From Thermoascus crustaceus (taxonomy: Eukaryota; Ascomycota; Eurotiomycetes; Eurotiales; Thermoascaceae): a stretch of DNA of 64,000 bases. The notes under the pieces are model-generated. The model was not told the origin of the DNA, did not search any database, and worked only from the letters and a program-made list of their open reading frames with translations. The DNA lies in the NCBI GenBank assembly GCA_001599835.1, contig BCIC01000003.1, positions 1,189,600 to 1,253,599 on the forward strand, written 5' to 3'. The position numbers were made by a program, and so were the translations under genes. Of the stretch, positions 45,827 through 55,971 are shown one piece after another. The stretch's first letter is position 1; every line of letters starts with the position of its first letter.

Positions 45827-46735
45827 CATCACTTGAGTCACTGTCGGGGTCTAGCCTCCGCATTAGTTAGACAGTCAGCTATGACTGTAATGTGTATGCG
45901 CATACAGGCTTCCATGACTCGAGCTGATGAATCACTAAATATGTATGTATCTTATCTACGTAGGTATGTAGTATTTGATCTGATATGTCCTGTGATACTA
46001 CCTACCTAACATAGGGAATGTAACACAGCCTGAATCTGATATAATTATAATTATACACATACATCTTTGCCTTTCTTTTCAGCTGTTTCATCCTGCTCCA
46101 CAGGCCAGGCTTGGTTTTCATCTCACAAGTCCATGCAGGCTGAGAATGCTGCTCCCCTTTGACTGGCTGGCTGGCGTGGGATCTGCAGATCTGCAGCCCT
46201 ATGCAGTGTTGGGTACAGTATGGAGTACAAGTTGTGCAATGCTTCTAGAAGGAAATTCTTTGTCTCTATTCGTGGATCCGTGGGTCAGTTTCTATCCATG
46301 GATCAGTAGACTGTTAGAGTGCTGTGGACAGAGTGCTCTCTATACCCCACGGAGTAGAGTACTGCGTAGGTAGACGAGACAGACTGGGACGCCTCGCTGT
46401 TCTATCTATTCTGTATCATACTGTACCCAAGTACAGTACACGCATGAACTGGGTTATATCATTGGCTGCAATCACATTTCCCTGGTTTCAACCCCGTAAT
46501 AGAATACGATAGATCGGGCGTCCACCACTAGCAACTACCTACCTAACCTAAAGCTTGGAATTTGCTCCATACCGAGTATACTAGCCGTTTTACTCCGGAC
46601 AGTACGGTACCTAACCTGTAATTAGGAACAGTCGGGTCTGGTCCTTGCCATGGAACTACAGAGCCTCTCCTTGTCAATGTCCACTCTTCCCCGGGCACAA
46701 GTGGACTCTAGTTGACTCGGCTTGAATCGGAAAAG
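45827..46735 (+). repeat. Diverged direct duplication, copy B
   Basis: Copy B, about 1.4 kb downstream of copy A in the same orientation and about 270 bp after its end. It is shorter by several internal gaps. No terminal inverted repeat, ORF or target-site duplication was seen, so segmental duplication is as likely as a non-autonomous element. Confidence 0.75.
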
Positions 46736-48710
46736 CCAACGCCGGCCCCGGGCGCGCGGGAAGCGGAGGCGGGAAAGCGGGAATAGTGGGAAGCGGGCGA
46801 TACGGAGGTCGACCCGGTCCTGTGGATGGGGACCACAAAGCGGACTCTGTTCCAGTTTCTAAGCGCGTTCTAGTCCCTTCTAGGCGCGGCTGTTTAGTTT
46901 GTTGCCTTGTGAGAGTGCCTTGGAAGTGAGGCGTTCATAGTGGCCCGTCCGGTTGGAACTTGGAACTTCCAAGGAACCTCCTTGGAAATAGTTAGTACGG
47001 GGTAAAGGCACCTAATGGACTATACTATACTCCGTACGGACTGCACTGGACTATGGCCCGGGCACCGGGCACCGGGGACTGCGAGGGAAACTATGGAGTT
47101 AAGTAGGAGTTAGCTAACCTAGGTCTAAGTCCGGAGTACGGAGTATAACTAGGGAGAAGCGACGCGTACTACACAGTGCTTTAGATAATCCGAGTCAATC
47201 GGAAGATAGATAGGACTTCGATCGATAGACTGATTGATTGATTATCAATTGACTGACTTGCTATTAATAAATGGCCTACCTAACTATAGAAATCGACTAC
47301 TTTATGATTATTCAGAGACCTGTCTACATACTGCCCCGTTCTTACTCTTAACACTCTGTACTCCTTACTTGCGTACTCTGTGCTCCAGTATCCAGACAAG
47401 ACAAGGCACACTTACGGAGTCATATTCGAAAAGCCCGACTCCGACTCAGCCCGGGGCGCCTCCCTAGCTACCTAACCTTAGTAATTAACCCATGACAATG
47501 ACATGAAACTCCCGCATTCCGTACCTGACATCGTGACACCATCCACAGACATCATATTATCATCATCCCTCACTGCCACCTCGAGGGCATCCAATCATCG
47601 TTCGTTCAGTGTCAGCATCAGTATCACTTAATCCTTAATCCATGCTGGCCTCCGGTTCTAGGTAACTAGAGTGGACCAGGCGAGGCGCAGCAGGCTAGAG
47701 CGTCTGCGTCAGCTGTTCTTCTAAGACCGTTCTGGAAGGTTGCTGCTTTGGGTTTAGCTCAGGGGTCAGAGGAGTCATGTGCCTGTCGCGTGCACGGTAA
47801 TGTCGCGCTAGGTACATGTGCATGCATACTGAGGGAGGATAGAAAATATTGTTGGTGAGAGGGCTTTTTTGAAGGGGAGAATAGAGGAAGCTGGCAAGGA
47901 ATTTATATAAGCGAGATGAGAAGATGTGTGGTTCAATGCTGGGATTTCGTGTATAGATGGCGACAGAAGTTGATCCACGAGTCAGATACATACATATATG
48001 GAATCGGATTCAGGTCCTGCAGGAATTATTTTGGTGATATGTTTCTACCTTTTTATACAGGTAGATGTTGGTTCATAATTGCCTCATCTGTATTGATCTA
48101 TGATGGCCCCTGATACCTCTCTAACATCCTATGTTACTCCTCCCTCTGCTAGCGTACGTTGTTTTCTACGAGGATGGCATCCCATCGTACTGCCATAATA
48201 CTGGACTCTGCATCCTATTATCATTCTAACCACCTGCATCCTCCATGGACTGTGATATTTAGCAAAGTTCGCAAATAGATTGACTGCGGGATTGAATCTT
48301 TCAGTGCTGAGCCTAAGCTAACCTATGCATACACAAATATAGCTGAGGATTGCTCAAGTTCATCGTTTATGCTGTTTACTTTTAGGATCCGACTCGCGCA
48401 CAATATGCCCAGTACTGTCGACAAGGAACTCCTTCCCCATGCGAATCGGATCACACCGTTCAATGTACTGCCAATATCTGATCCACCTAGCATTATTCAC
48501 TTGCTCCATCCTCAAGGCGTCACACTTCAGAAAATGCTGCGGGATCTCGGTCAATGAATACGCCCGGTGCTCGTACTTTCCGCCTCGTCCGGAGATGGAT
48601 AGACAGAAAGAGGGCAAGAAACACACGCGCTGCAATAGATCCCAACTTTCAGGGTTTGTCTGTGCACATCCCAGTAGGGACATGGAACTGCGCCCATAAA
48701 GCGCCACGTC

Positions 48711-50109
48711 TCAAGCATCGATTCTTGAAACAGTTAGCTGTTGTGAAAAATAAGGCTTGCGAACTCGATCGAGCTGCGGAGGAGGTAGTCTGCTCTGTTT
48801 TTCCCACGCAGCCATTGACTTTCTGTAAATCTCCGCTGCTTGCTTGCGATATGCCCTGGAAACCTTGTCCATCTGCTGTCTACTCCCATGGACCCTGACA
48901 GCAAGCTCCATGGCAGAAGGAAGGCTGACCAACTGGAGACTCTTTTCGAGCATCAACCGTCCTGGGTAACCATACAAGCCGCGAAAAGCACGGATTGTGC
49001 CCAGCCCTCTGACGGATTTGGTCGACAGAGCACAGTTAACTGTGACATCGACAAGAGGTGCCAACCATTGCCAATGAGGATTTGTCGACAGAGTCATCTG
49101 GGTTCCCTGTTCAATCATCCTCTTCGACAACAGACCTTGCCGTAAGGTGGTTGGATCAGGACATGTGAGAAAGGATGATATAGTGTCTCCAACAGTAAGG
49201 AAAATCTCCTTCCGTTTACCGTGAGCGGTCAGAAACATACAGATAACTTTGATAATATTACAAGCAATGACAATGAGGCATATCGGTGGACTGAACAGTA
49301 GTTGGCACTCTTCATCAATTGCCTGGCTAAGACAGTGTTCAATGAGATAGGTATTGTATTGAGGGTGGTATGCGTAAAAAGGGTCGAAATTGCGGTCGAA
49401 GTTGTTACACTTAAGTCCAAACCGCTGAATTGAGACATCTCTGGCCCAGGTACTATTTTCCCAATTGGATGCATCATTAAGGTACTCTCTCAGCTCTTCT
49501 TCAGTGGGATAGTCACCGAGCAGAGTGTATAGCCTGTTGGCATCATCGTTGAATATATGGTGCCCATGGTGCCGGCAATCCATATCATAATTCATAGCCT
49601 TGCAAGTAATCGTCCCGTTTGGTGTATCAAAAGTGACATTCAATGCCTGGGCTGACCATAGGGTAGCACGTACAGACCAATTGTCAATGTGTTCTTCCAC
49701 GTCACCTTTAAGGCAGCGGCGGTCTTCGTGACTGCACATCCAGTCATAATTGTCGAACGGTGAAGAGGTGCCCAGGAAATTCCCCGTACGAACAAAAAGC
49801 ATGGGCGCCCTCTTGTCTATTGTTAGGTTGCTGGTGATGAGCACAACTGGGCCTTGACCAGAGATGAAGTCAACTGCAAAGGTATTGATACAGTCTTGCT
49901 TGTAAGAGCCTTGAATTTGCCTTGGGCCATGGCAGAATAGAAGACTGACATATTTATACCCATGTCCTTTTCAAAGCGATTCTCAAAGTCCGGGCTATGG
50001 GATGGTGCATTCTCAAAGCTGGTGTTCGCGGATGCAAGGACAACCGGATACTGGTTTGTTGCCAGTGCAGGGAATGCAGCAGAATTATAACTACAGCGAA
50101 TAACATTAG

Positions 50110-50145
<36 letters not shown>

Positions 50146-50611
50146 CGCTCAAGGAGAGGGGGCTAGGGATGAACAAACATCAGATGAATTGGCAGGGAGC
50201 TCATCAGTAACAGAAACCAGAGTCGCTTTCTTCTCCCTCCTTCCAGAAAGAGAAGATTTCTCACACTGTTCGTGCCAATATCCAGCCACTTCCACTGGCT
50301 ATGTGCACGGTCAACATCCTCGCGAGAGGGTGCAGTTAGGCATTGCATGCAATAGTTACTAGCTGCCAACAACACCGTACTCAGGATGTTGATCAACAGG
50401 TGCAATCCAGTAGCCCAGTTTCTGGAAACAGAGCATTTGCTCTGTTCACTGTTCCTGAGGCGAACCCCTGGCTGTCATACCTTGAGTAGGCCAGAGCAGA
50501 AGCAATGACAGTGAGCATGATATTCAAAAAGAGAACGAATGAGGTTGCCCAGGCACACTTCAGTACCTTTGACCCATTCATCATCTTTCTTAGCTTTGCT
50601 TGATGCCACAT
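48711..50611 (-). pseudogene. DUF6536-type fungal membrane protein with frame disruptions
   Basis: From the ATG at 50611 the frame gives a first membrane helix (VLFLNIMLTVIASALAYS). The conserved continuation RNWATGLHLLINILST, then AASNYCMQCL, APSREDVD and SSLPIH, lies in another frame; the switch occurs near 50440 with no usable intron. An intron with donor GTTTGT near 50180 and acceptor CTGTAG near 50090 would rejoin SLPIHLI to YNSAAF and place the (TC)n tract (50113-50143) inside it. A further shift near 49900 separates AQGKFKAL from DCINTFAVDFISGQG. The long last frame (48711-49865) carries Cys-rich lumenal sequence, a helix (PPICLIVIACNIIKVICMF) and a GDTISSFLTCPD motif, then stops. Relatives continue with several more helices, absent here. 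The family is known only as a fungal multi-pass protein. I call it a pseudogene; sequencing errors are possible. Confidence 0.6.
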
Positions 50612-51250
50612 TTAATGTTTTTTCGCTTGAGCGTTGAAGGTTGGGAGATGGTCTTGGTCGATTCGCTGAAGCACGGTGCCATGGTCTGCTAGGCGCGGAT
50701 TAGTTGGAATGCATTCTCATGGGTTAAGTATATGTAGGAGACCTCTGAATCCCATCCAACTCCCTTGAGTCATTTCGAATTATTTTGTATTTGACCCGGC
50801 GGAACGGATAGTACCAGGGCTGTTCACGAACTGGCGAAGATGGGGCGATCTCATCCATCTCTCTGGTTTCGATGACCTTGTCTCTGAATTATTGAGGTAA
50901 GCAGAAGGATGTGCACTTGAAGTTGGAAAGACGGATTCTCTAAAAGGATCTCCTTTGCTTCACCCTCCGTCAGTCTCAAAGCTGGAAGCAATACATATGG
51001 GAGGTAGCACGCCTGAAGGGGTGCGGCGCTAATGCAGCACTGCCATGTGCAATCTCCTCTCTGTTTGGAGCATATACAGTAGCCTGCCATATCTTTCGGC
51101 ACCCCTCCCCTGCTGCCTAACAGCTTGGTAGATTGCTATTTTATACCCATGTAAGTTTGAAGTTATTGAAGGGTGCCCAGACACCATAATAGGTTACAGA
51201 CCCTAGACAAAGCCAGCCCAGATCAAAATATAGCAAAAGCAGCAAGATAG
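50612..51250. other. Intergenic
   Basis: No recognisable gene is seen between the divergent DUF6536-type and HET-type remnants. Confidence 0.45.
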
Positions 51251-52494
51251 GTGGCTTGGACAGGGGGAGGGGGTGCCGAAAGATATGGCAACCTACTGTA
51301 TTCCGAATCCTCTACCATCCAGGAATTCAGCCTTTCGGTGAGGCTGATAGGGCGCAGCGCCAAAGTAGTGCATCATCCAATACGAGGATCTGCAGCCTTC
51401 CCTGTGGACAAGGCTGACAAGGCTTCATCGATGAAAAAAAAAAGCCTGATGCACGAAAAGCCACTGGAATCGGCAAGTATTGCCAAGCGAATGTCATGGG
51501 CGGCTCATAGAAAGACTACTCGACCGGAGGACATAGCCTATTGCCTGATGGGAATCTTCTCTGTGAATATGCCTATGTTATACGGNGNNGGGGGGGGGGG
51601 GGGGGGGAGAGAGCATTTCTCCGATTACAGGAAGAGATCATGAAGCACTCCGATGATCAGTCTATATTTGCGTGGGTGGATAGAGAGGCACCTTCGGACT
51701 CCCTTCATAGATTGCTGACTACATCCCCATCAAAATTTGCAGGCTGCCACGCTGTTTTCCCGTACGATAATTGGGATCCTCGTCCCCCTTGTTCGATGAC
51801 CAACCGGGGTCTTCGCATTGACCTGCATATCACCCGACACGGAAAAGATATATACGTGGCGGCTCTTGACTGTCCTTCACCACCCGAGTACAATGATTGC
51901 AGCTTTCTAGCAATCTTCTTGAAAAAGCTGCCCACAGGACATCGCCAATACGCCCGAATCAAGGTTGGGAATATGCTAGAAGCTTATGAGCTGGGCCAGA
52001 TGGAGACTATCTACGTCCGTCAGTCGATTGTTGCTCCCGAACTGACTGGGGCTCTTCCGCACCATATTCTTCAGCTACGAGATGTTCCTCATCCATCAAC
52101 TCATCCGACAACATATCGAGCGGTCAATGTCGTAGTTCCGTCCGCGAGGTTAAAGCCACCGGAACCAATTTGGTCCTTAGAATCGCGCAAATCGGTGCCT
52201 GCGCAATGGCCCGTGACGTTCAGGATGCACAAGGCAAGTAAACATCTAGCGGCGTTTATCGTCTTCTGGCGAGATGACGGCAAGGAGCTCCTGATCATGC
52301 TAGGATCAGAGGATGGCTTCAATGTCGGATTCGACGCGCTCGACACGTCGGATATAGGAGACAGGGACATGAGTGGCTTCAAGGCGATGTCCAATTATTT
52401 TACCTCGCCCAAGAAACCAGGAACTTACCTTGTCTTGGACAATCACCTAGTATGTGTGAATACAGAACTCCTAATTCATAACGGAGGCAAATAG
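51251..52494 (+). pseudogene. HET-domain (heterokaryon incompatibility) protein, C-terminal part only
   Basis: Recognisable sequence starts near 51450 with ASIAKRMSWAAHRKTTR, followed by EDIAYCLMGIFSVNMPMLY. After the disturbed stretch it continues AFLRLQEEIMKHSDDQSIFAW and a C-terminal region of about 270 residues to the stop at 52494. This is the end of a HET module as in HET-E-like and vegetative-incompatibility proteins. The N-terminal part (the RYAALSYVW and GWTLQELL blocks) is not readable upstream. Ns at 51586, 51588 and 51589 and 18 Gs at 51590-51607 replace the expected YGEGGERAF codons and shift the frame, so this interruption is at least partly an assembly artefact. In intact relatives the HET module triggers cell death on fusion with an incompatible strain; here the gene is probably truncated. 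Confidence 0.7.
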
Positions 52495-54387
52495 TACATG
52501 ATAAACATAGAGATAGAAGGAATCTACAAGCCGCAAAACCCCTTTCAACCCATCACAGCGCAGTTCAGATGGCTACTAGTCGACAAGGCCCTGCCCTGAA
52601 CTCACAAGACCATCAAGATGATGACAAGTCCGAAAAGTCTACCACGAAGTCCTCGAAGATACGGGGACGATTATCGCGACTGTTCCGCCGATGATTGTGA
52701 TGACGAATGATAAAAGTGATCTCGAAATGCTATGGAATTGCCCCCCTCTCATAGCCCGTGGTGTCTGGGTTTGTCGGTGTCACTCGAGTCTAGCACAGCA
52801 GCAACGCCATTGTTCTTCTAACCGCATTCCACCGATTTAATTCTGTTATGGCGCTTGAAGAGAGCAATATTTCTCTCTCTCTCTCTTTTTTTTTTCTGTG
52901 GATTCACTATCCGACATACAGCTACTACCCCTACTCTACAAATTGCTTTCCTGCGATCCACTTCTATTTTCTATTCCTTGCACCATTTCCCCTTCTTTCA
53001 TCTATTCTCATTGATTACTCTTTACTCTGTATTGTACGACTTTTTTTCTCATGTCTCTGTTTCCACTGTACAGTACTATGTACGAGATAACATATCACAA
53101 TTAGATTTCCTCGGTGGTCGCAAATTACACTGTACTGTACGATTAAAGCTAGTTTTGATGCATCATAGAATAGGAATTCCGTCATAGATAAGAAACGAAA
53201 GCTCATTTTTGACAGGGTTTCAATTTCTCAATCATCAATGTCCTGAAAGACAAGGAAATCCACATTCATACATACCGGGAACTCCAGCCAAGTGCCTAGT
53301 TTTCCATTAAAGTTCTGATATCAGACCTGTAAATAAAATAAGGTACATGCTAAAAAAAAAAAGAGCATATGTGGGTCCTCTTCTCAATGCAGTAATTTAC
53401 TTTACATCTTGCTTTACTGCGTACAGACACTTTTACAGTGATGACCCCACCCGCCTATATATAGCGCTAATCCGCGCCATCGACAGACACCACCATAACT
53501 CCTGTGATAATGCATACATTGAATTATCTGCTCCACCGTCAACTTCACCGTTGTCGGCGTGAACGTGCCAGACGCAGTGAGATCGTCCGTCGGATGGATC
53601 GAGCGTCGAGCGTGGAGGATTGCAGGCAGGGACTATTAGCGAAACGGACTGAGCGGAGGATAGCCGCGTCGAGGGTAAGTGTCTTGAGTGACTTGACGAG
53701 GTGGGCAGATTCCTTTCCCCAGAAACCTACATAGTATTCTATTGGGCTGACATGGATGGTCTGGCTGCTTCTATCTAAAATGCCTATGTAACAGGCTTGA
53801 TTCAAGAAGTGGAGTAGAGTATCAGAGGGAACACCTAGTGGTACACGGCTAGCCAATTCCAGGGGAGATGAATCTGCTTGATTATGAAAGGTACGGTACA
53901 GTACGTCGGTGAAGGCTCCGGTAATATCTATGCATATAGGGAACAGACATGTTTGTCTCTTCTTTTGACTTCATCAAACCCAACTGGTCAATACATATTA
54001 TAATACAGGTTTGATCTGCAGATTTCCGGGTCCTGTTTTTGTCGACGTTGATTTAGACCACTGAACTCTTCATACTGTGTGTAAAATACTCAGGGTTCCA
54101 AGTCTCAGACGGTAAAAGTAAAAGCATATATAAGATGTAAAATCAGAAAACACGATAGTGAATTTTCCAAGTATGTACTATTGGTTTATTCAAGATTAAC
54201 ATATAAGCATTGTTGGGAAATCATGCATCCCAGACGAAATAACCCAATGTACATATTCAACAACAAATTGCCTCCTTAAAGCGGAATTAAAAAAAAATCG
54301 AAATGCTGTCTGGAGAGAGACAGAAGAGCAGAAGATCTGTCCGCAGATAGCTTATGACAAAAGAAATCTGCAGCGAATCTCTGTATT
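52495..54387. other. Intergenic, AT-rich
   Basis: T-rich and AT-rich tracts (52870-53080, 53990-54300) without recognisable genes. A minus-strand frame at 53545-53856 has only a TTG start and was not called. Confidence 0.5.
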
Positions 54388-55095
54388 TTATTTCTCCAAG
54401 ACCTGTGATGCTCTAATAAGGTGAGAAGACGTGGATGAAAATAAGAAATAACATGAATCACCGGGTAGTCGCTCTGGTTGTCGCCTCAGACCCTGCAAGT
54501 AATGAGGTGCTCCAGTTTCGCAAGACAATATGGCTGTTCCAAGGGGTACTTGCATCCCGGGGTGGTCTCTGCATGTTGACACAGAGGATGAGGCGAAGTT
54601 CCTATAGCAGAAGCGGCCATAGCATTCCAGGTCGGCGGGCTCATGGCTGCGCTTTGCGTCATTCATGCGGTTAGCTACGTTGACCGTGGGAGATACATTA
54701 GAAATCCTGAAAAGAGAAAATGCCATTCTTAAGTTGTTGTTATTGTCGAAATACCAGTCACAAATATTGCACATGTGATATTCGATATCGTGCTCTCGAA
54801 GAGAAAACGAAGTCCTGAAAGCCGTCTTGCAAGGCTCGGACCAGGGGTGAGACTTCCTGTAATGCTCCCGCAAAGCCTCGAGGGTGCTGAATTCTGTCTC
54901 ATCGAAGCAAAAGCCACAGAGTTTGTGGCGTGTGGAATGGTTCACATGGTACCTTTTTGCTTGATAGTCCCAGAAGACAAGCTTGCAGCGCTCACAGAAC
55001 TCGTGCATTCCCTGGTAGTGATCCTGCAGATCCCAAACCTCAAGACCACAGAGGGTGCATACACCAGGATCAGGCGGCTCCCACAGGATAACCAT
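54388..55095 (-). CDS. C2H2 zinc-finger-like protein, possibly broken near its 3' end
   Basis: ATG at 55095; 235 codons. The first 130 residues contain at least four finger-like units: C13-x2-C16 with H26/H31, C34-x2-C37 with H50/H53, CGFC with H77/H82, and MCNIC after EHDIEYH. Spacing is irregular compared with classical fingers, as in fungal proteins that combine degenerate C2H2 units. After NNNNLR the frame loses finger character. In another frame near 54570 a Cys/His stretch HAETTPGCK is readable, where relatives have an HxxxxxxC motif after an ECYGC block (here LECYG at about 54630). So either a frameshift or an unrecognised intron affects the last third. Nucleic acid binding is expected from the fingers; the target is unknown. 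Confidence 0.55.
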   Translation of the reverse strand: MVILWEPPDPGVCTLCGLEVWDLQDHYQGMHEFCERCKLVFWDYQAKRYHVNHSTRHKLCGFCFDETEFSTLEALREHYRKSHPWSEPCKTAFRTSFSLREHDIEYHMCNICDWYFDNNNNLRMAFSLFRISNVSPTVNVANRMNDAKRSHEPADLECYGRFCYRNFASSSVSTCRDHPGMQVPLGTAILSCETGAPHYLQGLRRQPERLPGDSCYFLFSSTSSHLIRASQVLEK

Positions 55096-55971
55096 CTTGG
55101 CAGGCAGGATCCTCTAAGAAGTAGGTAGGTATTGAAGTAAGTAGGTAAGATGTTTCCACCAATGATCTGTCGACAGAGCAATGGTAGAGAGGAATGGGGG
55201 TACTTAACGAACACTCAAAACTCCACTTGGCTGAATCCTGTCCCAATGCAAAAATTTATGAAGACACCGTGGAGAATATCAAACAGTAGTCTGGAGAGAA
55301 GACAAGATGACAGGAATTTAGGACGGCGAGTGACTGGGATGTGGTGGGAGGAGTCCGGGGCGCGGAAAGATGATGAAGCTGTGAAGCGGGGCGGGTTTGA
55401 TATCAAGCGTCCTGCCTGAATCCGTGTGGTTCTTTCACGACCGTTTCCGTTCCTGGTATTAAACAACCAATCATGACCACTCAATCCATCGCAAATTGAA
55501 CATCTTGACCAATGTCGACATCTTGGATTTCTCCAAAACCTCTGAGACCTCTTGGATGGATTTCCCAAATTGTTACTCACATGATTATTGAATTCGCCAT
55601 CAAACAGATATCCTTAGAATTGATGTTTCTGCATCTACAAACCCAAAAATGCGAGAAAAGGGCCATGCTGACCGTTTGAATGACCACCAACGCCATTGTC
55701 ATTTTGTACATGTATGTACATGCTGTTTATGGCTTCAAAGCTGAAAGCCGCTGCCTTACCTACCTGTTTCTGAAAGCCAAATTGCCTTCTGATTGAAGCA
55801 AGGTCGAAAAAGATGCAATCCAGATTTTTTGACCGCCAATAGAATCGTCAACATACTGATTTTGTATATCCTATACAGGAAGTCCTGGGTATAACATAAA
55901 CACGTATATGCAGATTGTTTGAGATCTTTCCGTCGTCGAGAAAAGGATTTTTTGCTTACGGGGGAGAGATC
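55096..55971. other. Intergenic
   Basis: Upstream region of the C2H2 gene and 3' flank of homoaconitase. No feature is seen. Confidence 0.5.

Larger units (their letters stand above)
42723..48710. other. Leader of the GRGGYN gene, then a gene desert of about 5.6 kb
   Basis: 42.7-43.1 kb is the putative leader and promoter of the GRGGYN gene. From 43.2 kb on, no frame shows family features. The stretch is rich in words such as TACCTACCTAACC, GGTACCTAA and TACGGAGTA, and carries the direct duplication listed separately, an (AGTC)n tract at about 44527-44546 and a (GCATCT)n tract at about 44573-44593. A minus-strand frame at 48360-48707 lacks an ATG and was not recognised. Confidence 0.55.

Noticed and set aside
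48360..48707. Minus-strand frame following the DUF6536-type remnant
   Set aside because: GTG start and no match to the known continuation of the family. The text looks protein-like but is insufficient to call.
53545..53856. 103-codon minus-strand frame
   Set aside because: Only a TTG start and no recognised domain. It could be a gene remnant but cannot be supported.
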